Shown: positions 56,548-64,000 of the stretch, piece after piece
Numbering within the stretch: the stretch's first letter is position 1
How the letters are laid out: every line of letters starts with the position of its first letter
DNA from: Streptomyces sp. MMBL 11-1
GTDB taxonomy: Bacteria; Actinomycetota; Actinomycetes; Streptomycetales; Streptomycetaceae
DNA: 64,000 nucleotides
Assembly (NCBI RefSeq): GCF_028622875.1
Contig: NZ_CP117709.1
Span: 3,847,001-3,911,000, forward strand
Direction of reading: 5' to 3'
The notes under the pieces: model-generated
What the model was told of the DNA's origin: nothing
What the model saw: only the letters and a program-made list of their open reading frames with translations
The model's database searches: none
Made by a program: the position numbers and the translations under genes

Positions 56548-57450
56548 ATGAGCCTCCGCCTGAGCACCGTGATTCTTCCCGTCCACCGCTGGCACGAGGG
56601 CGGTCGCGACCGCTGGCAGCGCGCGGAGGAACTGGGCTTCCACACCGCCTACACCTACGACCACCTGTCCTGGCGGACCTTCCGGGACGGCCCGTGGTTC
56701 GGGGCACTGCCCACGCTCACCGCCGCGGCGACGGCCACCGAACGCCTGCGGCTGGGCACCCTCGTGACCTCGCCGAACTTCCGCCACCCGGTCACGCTGG
56801 CCAAGGAGCTGATCTCCCTGGACGACATCTCGGGAGGCCGGATCACCCTCGGCATCGGCGCCGGGGGCAGCGGCTTCGACGCCACCGCCCTGGGGCAGGA
56901 CGCCTGGACCCCGAGCGAACGCGCCGACCGCTTCGCCGAGTTCGTCCCGCTCCTGGACCGGCTGCTCACCGAGGACGCGGTGACCGAGCGCGGGAAGCAC
57001 TACAGCGCGGAGGAGGCCCGCAACATCCCCGGCTGCGTCCAGCGGCCCCGGCTGCCCTTCGCGGTCGCCGCGACCGGGCCGCGGGGACTGAAGCTCGCCG
57101 CCCGCCACGGGCAGGCCTGGGTCACCACCGGCGACCCCAAGCTGTACGAGAACGGCACCCCGGAGGAGTCACGGGCCGCACTGCGGGCGCAGAACGAGAG
57201 GCTCACGGCGGCCTGCGCGGAGATCGGCCGGGACGCCTCCGAGCTGGACCGGGTCCTGCTCACCGGCTTCACACCGGACCGCAACGGCCCGCTGGAGTCC
57301 GTGGACGCGTTCGTCGATTTCGCGGGGCGCCACGCGGAGCTGGGCTTCACCGAGATCGTCGTCCACGCCCCGATCCCGGACTCGGACTTCGCCACCGACC
57401 CGAAGGTCTTCGAGCGCATCGCGACCGAGGCGCCCGCGCAGCTGGTGTAG
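56548..57450 (+). CDS. LLM-class F420- or FMN-dependent oxidoreductase
   Basis: 300 residues. The luciferase-like barrel is seen in MSLRLSTVILPVHRWHEGGR, TAYTYDHLSWRTFRDGPWFG, LGTLVTSPNFRHPVTLAKEL and DDISGGRITLGIGAGGSGFD. In actinobacteria many such proteins use F420; the cofactor and substrate here cannot be told. TAGGCT seven bases before the ATG suggests a leaderless transcript. Convergent with kptA. Confidence 0.87.
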   Translation: MSLRLSTVILPVHRWHEGGRDRWQRAEELGFHTAYTYDHLSWRTFRDGPWFGALPTLTAAATATERLRLGTLVTSPNFRHPVTLAKELISLDDISGGRITLGIGAGGSGFDATALGQDAWTPSERADRFAEFVPLLDRLLTEDAVTERGKHYSAEEARNIPGCVQRPRLPFAVAATGPRGLKLAARHGQAWVTTGDPKLYENGTPEESRAALRAQNERLTAACAEIGRDASELDRVLLTGFTPDRNGPLESVDAFVDFAGRHAELGFTEIVVHAPIPDSDFATDPKVFERIATEAPAQLV

Positions 57451-57478
57451 CGGCGGGGCGGGGGCCCGGGGGTCTCTC

Positions 57479-58033
57479 TCAGCCGCGCAGGCGCAGGAAC
57501 CGCGGAGGTACGGCGTCGGCCAGCCAGACCCCGTTGGCGCTGACCCGGAAGACATGGCCGGCGCGGTGCATCGCGCCGGCGTCCACGGTGAGGACGAGGG
57601 GACGGCCGCGGCGGGCGCCGACCCGGGTGGCCGTTTCCCGGTCGGAGGACAGGTGGACGTGGTGGCGGGCCATGGGGCGCAGGCCCTCGGCCCGGATCGC
57701 GTCCATCACCCGGGCGACCGTGCCGTGGTAGAGGTACGCGGGCGGTTCGGCCGGCGGCAGGTCCAGGTCGACGGCGACGGTGTGGCCCTGATTGGCGCGG
57801 ATGCGGTCGCCCTCGGTGCCGCGCTCGACGGTGAAGCGCCGCTTGTCGTTGACGGCGACGACGTGGTCGAGCTCGGCGCGGGAGAAGCCGAACCCGTGCC
57901 GGGCCGCAGCGCGCAGTAGCTCCTCGACCGGGACCCAGCCGTTCTCGTCAAGGGTGAGGCCGATGCGTTCCGGCTGGTGCCGCAGATGCTTCGAAAGGTA
58001 CTTGGACACCTTGACGGTGCGACGTTCGTCCAT
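57479..58033 (-). CDS. kptA: RNA 2'-phosphotransferase (Tpt1/KptA family)
   Basis: 184 residues from ATG 58033. The catalytic Arg18-His19 appears in SKYLSKHLRHQPERIGL; two further Arg of the tetrad are plausible in RIRANQGHTVAVD and the RRGRPLVLTVDAGAMHRAGH segment. The family transfers the splice-junction 2'-phosphate of tRNA to NAD in eukaryotes; bacteria lack that splicing pathway, so the natural substrate is unknown. The family length is about 180, as here. The 248-base upstream gap carries 16-bp duplications and DnaA boxes. Confidence 0.93.
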   Translation of the reverse strand: MDERRTVKVSKYLSKHLRHQPERIGLTLDENGWVPVEELLRAAARHGFGFSRAELDHVVAVNDKRRFTVERGTEGDRIRANQGHTVAVDLDLPPAEPPAYLYHGTVARVMDAIRAEGLRPMARHHVHLSSDRETATRVGARRGRPLVLTVDAGAMHRAGHVFRVSANGVWLADAVPPRFLRLRG

Positions 58034-58076
58034 GGCGTCAGCGTGCCCGTGAGGGCTCTGCCGCGCATCCGCATTT

Positions 58077-58145
58077 CGGCTCGTCCCCTCGTCGGCTCGT
58101 CCCCTCGTCGGCTCGTAGCCTCTTCGGGTCGTAGCCTCTTCGGGT
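58077..58145. repeat. Two neighbouring 16-bp tandem duplications
   Basis: CGGCTCGTCCCCTCGT is repeated at 58077 and 58093; CGTAGCCTCTTCGGGT is repeated at 58114 and 58130. Related GTCGGCTCGTCGGG follows. They lie upstream of the kptA start. Confidence 0.9.
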
Positions 58146-58207
58146 CGTCGGCTCGTCGGGTTTTCGTTCTTCCGCAGTTCTTCGGCTTTTTTTCCTCCGT
58201 CAGGTTT

Positions 58208-58260
58208 GATCCACAGCGAACTCGGGTTATCCACAAGCTATTTGGCGGTTCTGTGGACAA
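58208..58260. other. DnaA-box cluster upstream of kptA
   Basis: TTATCCACA at 58227-58235 and, on the minus strand, TTGTCCACA at 58252-58260 are perfect boxes; TGATCCACA at 58208-58216 differs at one position. An 8-base T-run lies just to the left (58177-58184), making the region locally A+T-rich. Confidence 0.65.
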
Positions 58261-58281
58261 CCCTCTTGCGGTTTAGGGGTT

Positions 58282-59220
58282 TTAGCCAATATTGCCCGCA
58301 TTGGCGTGTGTTGCTGCGAGATCGTCCAACGTGCGGGCCTGCACTTCCCGTTCCGTGGCCGCCGCCACGAAGTCCGCCACGCGCTCCGCGCCAACCAGAG
58401 CCTCGACGGCCTGTGTTGTCCGGGCCGGGAGCAGCACGGGGCGGGTCGCGTCCTCGGCGATCGCCGTCTCATCCGCGCCGAGGTGATGATGCAGATGGCG
58501 CGTCGCGAACGTCCGCATGGCGCGGGCCAGTTCGGCGTCCACCGTCTGCTGTGCCAGCGGCCGGAGGCGCCGCACGAGCGACGCCGCCTCGACCGCGTCG
58601 GAGTCGGTGGGCGGTCGGTGGCCGAGATAGCGGGCGAAGACGTGCTCGGTGGTGAACTCCAGGAAACGGGAGGCGATGTGCTCCACCTGACCGCGAAGCT
58701 CTCTCAGGTGGCCCGAGATCGCGGACAGCGGGACCCCGGCTCCGTACAACTCGACCGCCACCGACAGCTCCTGCGGGCTGGGCACGAGGAATTCGTCGTC
58801 CCGGCCGGGCACCCGTTCCAGCACGCCGAGTTCCACCGCCTCGGCGATGGCCTCGTCGTCCTGCCGTCCGCCGAACCTCGCGTCCAGCTCCCGGCGGCTG
58901 ATCCGGCCGGCCTCTTCGTCCGTCCACGGGCCGTGCACCTCCGCGACCAGACCGAGCACCCCGCCGAGCCCGCGTCCCGCGTCCCATGCCTCCAGCAACT
59001 CCTTGATGCTGGCCAGGGTGTAGCCCCGGTCGAGCAGGTCCGCGATCTGCCGCAGTCGGGCCAGATGGGTCTCGCGGTACACATTGGCCCGGCCGCGCCG
59101 CTCGGGCGTCGGGAGCAGCCCCCGGTCCTGATAGGCGCGGATCGTGCGCACCGTGGCCCCGCTGGCGTGGGCCAGGTCCTCGATCCGGTACTCGGCGGCC
59201 TGTGCCCCGGCCCCGGTCAC
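58282..59220 (-). CDS. MerR-family transcriptional regulator
   Basis: 312 residues from GTG 59220, overlapping the upstream stop codon (GTGA). The winged helix is at residues 10-80 (YRIEDLAHASGATVRTIRAY, LLPTPERRGRANVYRETHLA, RLRQIADLLDRGYTLASIKE). A long C-terminal helical domain of unknown ligand follows. As last gene of an overlapping three-gene set with the hydrolase-SDR fusion, it probably controls that set. No cysteine pattern suggests metal sensing. Confidence 0.88.
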   Translation of the reverse strand: MTGAGAQAAEYRIEDLAHASGATVRTIRAYQDRGLLPTPERRGRANVYRETHLARLRQIADLLDRGYTLASIKELLEAWDAGRGLGGVLGLVAEVHGPWTDEEAGRISRRELDARFGGRQDDEAIAEAVELGVLERVPGRDDEFLVPSPQELSVAVELYGAGVPLSAISGHLRELRGQVEHIASRFLEFTTEHVFARYLGHRPPTDSDAVEAASLVRRLRPLAQQTVDAELARAMRTFATRHLHHHLGADETAIAEDATRPVLLPARTTQAVEALVGAERVADFVAAATEREVQARTLDDLAATHANAGNIG

Positions 59221-60989
59221 AGCGGGGGCTTCAGCCGGGCGACGGAGCGCAGGGCCCCGGGGCTCAGCCGGGACAGCAGCCGCGCTCCGCGGGCCTCCGG
59301 GGTCACCGGCACCACCGCCTGGTTGCGCACGACGGCCCGCAGGATCGCGTCGGCGACCTTCGTAGGCGGGTAGTTGCGCCGGCCGTAGAGACGGATCGCC
59401 CGCTTCCGCAGCCGCTTCTCCTCCGCCGCGTCGGCCCCCGCGAAGCGCGCGGTGGCGGTGATGTTGGTGTTGACGATGCCGGGGCATATCGCGCTCACCC
59501 CGATCGACTTCTCCGCCAGCTCGGCCCGCAGGCATTCGCTGAGCATCAGCACGGCCGCCTTCGAGGTGCTGTAGGCGGGCAGTGCCCGGGAGGGCTGGAA
59601 GGCGGCCGCCGACGCCGTGTTGACGATGTGGCCGCCCTGGCCCCGGTCCGCCATCTGCTTGCCGAAGATCCGGCAGCCGTGGATGACCCCCCACAGATTG
59701 ACGTCGAGGACCTTCTTCCACTCCTCGCTCGTGGTCTCCAGGAAGGAGCCGGCCAGCCCGATCCCGGCGTTGTTGACCAGGACGTCGACGATGCCGTATT
59801 CGGCGGCGACCCGGGCGGCGAGCTTCTCCATCGCGTCCTCGTCGCTGACGTCGACCGCCTCGCCCCAGGCCGCGGGAGCCCCGATCAGCCGCGCCAGCTC
59901 CGCGGTCCGGGCGGCCCCCTCCGCGTCCTGGTCCACGGCAACGACCCGGGCGCCCGCCTCGGCGAACGCGAACGCCGTGGCCCGCCCGATCCCGGAGGCC
60001 GCGCCCGTCACCAGGACCAGCTGACCGCCGAACCGCTGCGCATAGGGGCTCTGCGCCACCGTCTGCTGCGCGGGCGCACCCTCCCGCCCGGCGGACTCGT
60101 TCGCGGTGACGAACTCGTCGACCCAGGAGGCCAGCTGGTCCGGCCGGGTGCGGGGCACCCAGTGCTTGGCCGGAAGCGAGCGGCGCACCAGCGTGGGGAC
60201 CCAGTCCTCCAGCCCGTCGTAGAGCCGCTCGGACAGGAAGGAGTCCCCGGTCGGCGTGATCAGCTGGACGGGTGCGTGGGCGAAGGCGTCCGCGCGGGGC
60301 CGGCTCAGCCGGGCGCGGACGTTGTCGCGGTAGAGCCACGCCCCGTGCGCCGCGTCGTCCGGGAGGGACGCGGTGGGGTAGTCGCCCGCGGGCACCTTCT
60401 CCATCCACTCCAGGATCCGGGGCCACCGCTTCCCGAGCGGGCCGCGCCAGGCGAGCTCCGGCAGGACCGGCGTGTGGAGCATGTACACGTACCAGGACTT
60501 CGCGCCCTGGCCGAGCAACTGGCCGACCCGGCGCGGGGTGGGGCGGCTCATCCGGCGCTTGATCCAGTGCCCGAAATGGTCCAGGGACGGCCCGGACATC
60601 GAGGTGAAGGAGGCGATCCTGCCCTCGGTCCGGCCGACCGTGACGAACTCCCAGGCCTGGACGGACCCCCAGTCGTGACCGACCACATGCACCGGCCGGT
60701 CCGGGCTGACGGCGTCGATCACGGCCAGGAAGTCGTCGGTCAGCTTCTCCAGGGTGAAGCCGCCGCGCAGCGGCTTCGGTGCGGTGGACGCGCCGTGCCC
60801 CCGCACGTCGTACAGCACCACGTGCCAGCGCTCGGCCAGCCGGACGGCGACGTCCGACCAGACCTCCTTGCTGTCCGGATAGCCGTGGACCAGCACCACG
60901 GTCGGCCGGCCGGCGTCGCCCAGCTCGGCGACGCACAGCTCGACGCCGCCCGTGACCACGCGTCGCTCACGTGCTCGGGACAGATTCAC
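59217..60989 (-). CDS. Alpha/beta-hydrolase fused to short-chain dehydrogenase (EphD-like)
   Basis: 590 residues from GTG 60989. Residues 1-300 form an epoxide-hydrolase-like alpha/beta hydrolase (VVLVHGYPDSKEVWSDVAVR and nucleophile Asp106 in VVGHDWGSVQAWEF). Residues 320-590 form an SDR with LVTGAASGIGRATAFAFAEA, VLVNNAGIG and YSTSK (Tyr and Lys near 472 and 476). Mycobacterial EphD, a lipid-metabolism enzyme, has the same two domains. Here the substrate is unknown. It overlaps both neighbours by GTGA, so the three genes are translationally linked. Confidence 0.92.
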   Translation of the reverse strand: MNLSRARERRVVTGGVELCVAELGDAGRPTVVLVHGYPDSKEVWSDVAVRLAERWHVVLYDVRGHGASTAPKPLRGGFTLEKLTDDFLAVIDAVSPDRPVHVVGHDWGSVQAWEFVTVGRTEGRIASFTSMSGPSLDHFGHWIKRRMSRPTPRRVGQLLGQGAKSWYVYMLHTPVLPELAWRGPLGKRWPRILEWMEKVPAGDYPTASLPDDAAHGAWLYRDNVRARLSRPRADAFAHAPVQLITPTGDSFLSERLYDGLEDWVPTLVRRSLPAKHWVPRTRPDQLASWVDEFVTANESAGREGAPAQQTVAQSPYAQRFGGQLVLVTGAASGIGRATAFAFAEAGARVVAVDQDAEGAARTAELARLIGAPAAWGEAVDVSDEDAMEKLAARVAAEYGIVDVLVNNAGIGLAGSFLETTSEEWKKVLDVNLWGVIHGCRIFGKQMADRGQGGHIVNTASAAAFQPSRALPAYSTSKAAVLMLSECLRAELAEKSIGVSAICPGIVNTNITATARFAGADAAEEKRLRKRAIRLYGRRNYPPTKVADAILRAVVRNQAVVPVTPEARGARLLSRLSPGALRSVARLKPPL

Positions 60990-61372
60990 GCCGCCACCCT
61001 CTCCTCGGTCCAGCGCCGCACGTGCGGCAGATCGTCGTCCAGCCAGAAGGCGCTCTGCTCGGGATCCCTGGAGTCGGTGACGACCAGGATCTCCTCGAAC
61101 TTCGCGCCCGTACCCGCAGCGGCACCCTGAACCCGGCGGAACGCGGTGCGGTCACCGAACCAGGCGAACGGGAGGTGGAACCAGTCGCGCACACCGCGCT
61201 CGCGCAGCCACGCGCGCTGCATCCGGGCCGCCCCGCGTTCGGTCACCCCCGATCGCAGCTGACCGGCGACCGCCTCCGCGCAGGCGCAGGCGTAGGCCAG
61301 GCGCTGGACTTCCCTGAACCCCCGCGGCTCCGGGACGCTTTCGTGCTGCACTGCCGAGATCATGCCGGTCAT
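60986..61372 (-). pseudogene. Remnant of an M24-family metallopeptidase with an internal in-frame deletion
   Basis: 128 residues from ATG 61372. Residues 1-80 match the N-terminus of streptomycete M24 (aminopeptidase P-like) proteins as I remember them: FREVQRLAYACA, VTERGAARMQRAWLRERGVR, DWFHLPFAWFGDRTAF. Right after, the sequence jumps to their extreme C-terminus: GTGAKFEEILVVTD and FWLDDDLPHVRRWTE. The metal-binding core of roughly 170 residues is absent, with the frame kept; the junction is near 61111-61144. It cannot be an active M24 peptidase but is probably still translated, because its stop overlaps the start of the EphD-like gene. Confidence 0.72.
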
Positions 61373-61414
61373 GCCACCGTCCGTTCCCTGCCGTGTGCGG
61401 TACGTGCCCGTAAC

Positions 61415-61435
61415 GTGACACTGATGAATGTGACA
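61415..61435. promoter_or_regulatory. Direct repeat GTGACA, candidate MerR operator/promoter region
   Basis: GTGACA occurs at 61415 and 61430, and on the minus strand TTGACG (61450-61455) could be the -35 of the M24-remnant/EphD/MerR operon with these repeats at its -10 side. Tentative. The rest of the 331-base gap (61373-61703) holds one DnaA box. Confidence 0.35.
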
Positions 61436-61470
61436 ATGTCCAGCGGTTGCGTCAAGGGGGTCTCGCCTCC

Positions 61471-61479
61471 TGTGGACAA
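61471..61479 (-). other. Single DnaA box
   Basis: TTGTCCACA on the minus strand, a perfect consensus match in the gap before the ABC exporter genes. Confidence 0.5.
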
Positions 61480-61703
61480 CCCATGTGTCCGCCCTGGGGA
61501 AAACTCCGGCCCTGCCGGACGGGACCCGGACGCCGCCGCCCCTGGGAACCCGGGCCCCGACCCTGGTGGACCCCGGTCGCGCCGTCCGCCCCCGAGTTCC
61601 CGTCTCGTCCTTCGCGGGGTCCCCTACGGGCGCGTACGCCTGGAGTCTGACGCGGATCCAGCCGTCAGGGCTGACGACCTCATCGGCCCGCGCCACTAAC
61701 GTC

Positions 61704-62738
61704 ATGTCCGTGACAGCCGTAATCGCTACCGAAGCCCTGAGCATGCGGTTCCCCCGGGTGACCGCGCTTGACCGGCTCACGTTGGACATCGGACCGGGTG
61801 TGACCGGTCTGGTGGGTTCCAACGGAGCCGGCAAGTCCACACTGATCAAGATCCTGCTGGGTCTCTCCCCCGCCACCGAAGGCCGGGCCGCAGTGCTCGG
61901 GCTCGATGTCGCGACCAGCGGCGCCGCCATCCGGGAGCGGGTGGGGTACATGCCCGAGCACGACTGCCTGCCGCCCGACGTCTCGGCGACCGAGTTCGTC
62001 GTGCACATGGCGCGCATGTCGGGTCTGCCGCCGACGGCGGCCCGCGAGCGCACGGCCGACACCCTGCGCCACGTCGGCCTCTACGAGGAGCGCTATCGCC
62101 CCATCGGCGGCTACTCGACCGGCATGAAGCAACGGGTGAAGCTGGCCCAGGCCCTCGTCCACGACCCCCGACTGGTCCTCCTCGACGAGCCGACCAACGG
62201 CCTGGACCCGGTCGGCCGTGACGAGATGCTCGGCCTGATCCGCCGGATCCACACCGACTTCGGCATCTCCGTGCTGGTGACCTCGCACCTCCTGGGCGAG
62301 CTGGAACGCACCTGCGACCACGTCGTCGTCATCGACGGCGGAACCCTTCTGCGCTCCAGCTCCACCAGCGACTTCACCCAGACCACCGCGACCCTCGCGG
62401 TCGAGGTGACCGACAGCGACACCCACCCCGACGGCACCGGCGCGCTGCGCAAGGTGCTCACCGACGCAGGGGTCACCCTCGTCGGCCACGACGGGATCGA
62501 CACCGAGGGGCTGCCGGGCGCGGGCCACATCCTGCTGATCGAGGCGGCCGACGAGGACACGTACGACCTGGTCCGCGACAGCGTCGCCGGGCTCGGACTC
62601 GGCCTGGTCCGCATGGAACAGCGCCGCCACCACATCGCCGAGGTCTTCCGTACCGAACAGGGCGGGGCGCACGGCACCGCCGTCCCGGCCGCCACCGGGG
62701 CCGTACAGCAGAAGGGAAGCGGTCGCGATGAGCACTGA
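61704..62738 (+). CDS. ABC exporter ATP-binding protein
   Basis: 344 residues from ATG 61704 (GTG 61710 is an alternative; a TAACGT hexamer just upstream fits a leaderless transcript). Walker A GSNGAGKST (Lys44), signature YSTGMKQRVKLAQALVHDP, Walker B LVLLDEPTNGLDPVG and the H-loop LVTSHLL are intact. The C-terminal 100 residues are a regulatory extension. It starts an ABC-2-type exporter set with a permease and a second ATPase. Substrate unknown. Confidence 0.92.
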   Translation: MSVTAVIATEALSMRFPRVTALDRLTLDIGPGVTGLVGSNGAGKSTLIKILLGLSPATEGRAAVLGLDVATSGAAIRERVGYMPEHDCLPPDVSATEFVVHMARMSGLPPTAARERTADTLRHVGLYEERYRPIGGYSTGMKQRVKLAQALVHDPRLVLLDEPTNGLDPVGRDEMLGLIRRIHTDFGISVLVTSHLLGELERTCDHVVVIDGGTLLRSSSTSDFTQTTATLAVEVTDSDTHPDGTGALRKVLTDAGVTLVGHDGIDTEGLPGAGHILLIEAADEDTYDLVRDSVAGLGLGLVRMEQRRHHIAEVFRTEQGGAHGTAVPAATGAVQQKGSGRDEH

Positions 62739-63636
62739 GACCGGGACCGCGGCCGGGCGCGACGCCTCCCGGATCCACAACATCGGCTACCGCTCCTACG
62801 ACGGACCCCGGCTCGGCCGGGCCTACGCCCGCCGCTCCCTGTTCTCGCAGACGCTGCGGGGCTCCTTCGGACTGGGCCGCTCCGCCAAGTCCAAGGTGCT
62901 GCCCATGCTGCTGTTCGGCGTGATGGCGCTGGTCGCGGCGATCCTGGTGGCGGTCTCCATGGCCGCCCCGGACGCCAGCAAACTGGTGGTCGAGTACACC
63001 TCGTACGCGCTCTACCTCCAGGCCGTCATCGGCCTGTTCATCGCCGCCCAGGCACCGCAGGCGGTATCCAGGGACCTCCGTTTCAAGAGCGTCCCCCTGT
63101 ACTTCTCGAGGCCGATCGAACGCGCCGACTACGTGACGGCGAAGTTCGCCGCCACCGCCACCGCGCTCTTCATCCTCACCGGCGCACCGCTGCTCATCCT
63201 CTATGTGGGCTCTCTGCTCGCGAAGTTCGACTTCGCCGATCAGACCATGTGGTTCGGCCAGGGACTGGTGTCGGTGGCGCTGCTGTCCGTGCTGTTCGCC
63301 GGTCTCGGCCTCGTGATGGCCGCCCTGACCCCGCGGCGCGGCTTCGGCGTCGCCGCGGTGATCGCCCTCCTGACCATCACCTACGGCGCCGTCTCCACGC
63401 TCCAGGCCATCGCCTGGGAGACCGGTTCGGAAGGGGCCGTGCAGTGGCTCGGCCTCTTCTCGCCGATCACGCTGATCGACGGGGTCCAGACCGCGTACCT
63501 CGGCGCGACCTCCGCCTTCCCCGGAGGGGAAGGCCCGGGGGCCGGGGCCGGTGTGGTCTACCTGATCGTTGTTCTCGCGCTCGTCGCCGGCTCGTACGCC
63601 GTCCTGATGCGCCGCTACCGGAGGGTCGGGCTGTGA
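62728..63636 (+). CDS. ABC-2 type exporter permease
   Basis: 302 residues. The N-terminal cytoplasmic segment has IHNIGYRSYDGPRLGRAYAR, typical of this permease group; six helices follow, starting with VLPMLLFGVMALVAAILVAV. The start overlaps the end of the ATPase gene by 11 bases and its stop overlaps the next ATPase start (GTGA). Substrate unknown. Confidence 0.9.
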   Translation: MSTETGTAAGRDASRIHNIGYRSYDGPRLGRAYARRSLFSQTLRGSFGLGRSAKSKVLPMLLFGVMALVAAILVAVSMAAPDASKLVVEYTSYALYLQAVIGLFIAAQAPQAVSRDLRFKSVPLYFSRPIERADYVTAKFAATATALFILTGAPLLILYVGSLLAKFDFADQTMWFGQGLVSVALLSVLFAGLGLVMAALTPRRGFGVAAVIALLTITYGAVSTLQAIAWETGSEGAVQWLGLFSPITLIDGVQTAYLGATSAFPGGEGPGAGAGVVYLIVVLALVAGSYAVLMRRYRRVGL

Positions 63637-64000
63637 CCACCATCGAGATCGACCACACCTCCCGCTGGTTCGGCAACGTGGTCGCCGTCAACGACGTCTC
63701 CATGACCGTGGAGCCCGGCGTCACCGGACTCCTCGGCCCGAACGGCGCCGGAAAGTCCACCCTCATCAACATGATGGGCGGATTCCTCGCCCCGTCGACC
63801 GGGAAGGTCACGCTCGACGGCCGGCCGATCTGGCGCAACGAGGCCGTCTACAAGGAGATCGGCATCGTCCCGGAGCGGGAGGGGATGTACGACTTCCTCA
63901 CCGGCAAGGAGTTCGTCGTCGCCAACGCCGAACTCCAGGGTCTGGGAGGCGCCGAAGCGCAGAAGGCGCTCGCCACGGTCCAGATGGAGTACGCGCAGGA
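63633..64000 (+). CDS. ABC exporter ATP-binding protein, partial at the right edge
   Basis: About 122 residues are visible from GTG 63633. It begins VTTIEIDHTSRWFGNVVAVN and has Walker A GPNGAGKST (Lys41), then the Q-loop region EIGIVPEREGMYDFLTGKEF. The signature and Walker B lie outside. With the previous ATPase and the permease this makes a probable two-ATPase, two-permease exporter. Confidence 0.9.
   Translation, partial: MTTIEIDHTSRWFGNVVAVNDVSMTVEPGVTGLLGPNGAGKSTLINMMGGFLAPSTGKVTLDGRPIWRNEAVYKEIGIVPEREGMYDFLTGKEFVVANAELQGLGGAEAQKALATVQMEYAQ

Overview
This window is a stretch of Streptomyces chromosome from the core region next to the replication origin. The evidence is the very high G+C content, eight perfect copies of the ParB-binding site parS (GTTTCACGTGAAAC), Streptomyces-type DnaA boxes, the streptomycete-only sporulation pair ssgR-ssgA, and a gene order (sigM, murJ, cca, ino1, femX, rpsF-ssb-rpsR-rplI, dnaB, ssgRA, thiC, cydAB-cydCD) that I recognise from the S. 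coelicolor chromosome just outside oriC. I see no insertion sequence, prophage, CRISPR array, tRNA or rRNA, and no biosynthetic cluster.

Layout. 1-7589: a leftward operon-like run with a DUF6049 secreted/membrane protein, the lipid II flippase MurJ, a membrane pseudokinase, the ECF sigma factor SigM and its zinc-type anti-sigma factor, which runs off the left edge. 7770-9212: CCA-adding enzyme. 9319-12564: an MFS protein, inositol-3-phosphate synthase and a PadR regulator, leftward. 12965-20161: cell-wall genes: a class A penicillin-binding protein, a GT87-type membrane glycosyltransferase, an alanine-racemase-like protein, FemX and a small membrane protein. 20493-22220: the rpsF-ssb-rpsR-rplI operon. 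22350-25621: a MATE exporter and the replicative helicase DnaB, separated by a 458-bp gap holding four DnaA boxes. 25666-36381: small accessory genes (dienelactone hydrolase, TetR, RibD/DHFR-like reductase, beta-lactamase-like hydrolase, three-gene acetyltransferase/membrane group, MarR with MFS exporter, Nudix, trans-sulfuration enzyme, holin-like protein, cupin). 36808-38123: ssgR and ssgA. 38148-44444: YibE/F-like protein, TPP riboswitch with thiC, DUF805, a membrane protein and a phosphatase. 44619-55422: LacI regulator, aromatic/histidinol-phosphate aminotransferase, cytochrome bd oxidase (cydA, cydB, fused cydCD) behind a Rex operator, and a DevS-like GAF histidine kinase. 55542-64000: HAD phosphatase, LLM oxidoreductase, KptA, an overlapping M24-remnant/EphD-like/MerR operon, and an ABC exporter that runs off the right edge.

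How it fits together. The left half combines cell-wall precursor export, peptidoglycan polymerisation and branching (MurJ, pseudokinase, PBP, FemX) with replication and translation genes. The right half is respiration and redox control. Laid over the genes is a second layer of chromosome-maintenance signals: parS sites placed inside genes, at start codons and inside terminator-like palindromes, and DnaA-box clusters in front of dnaB and kptA.

Limits. Everything is read by eye. Gene names rest on motifs and remembered family resemblance; start codons were chosen by ribosome-binding sites where possible; promoters are mostly not assigned.
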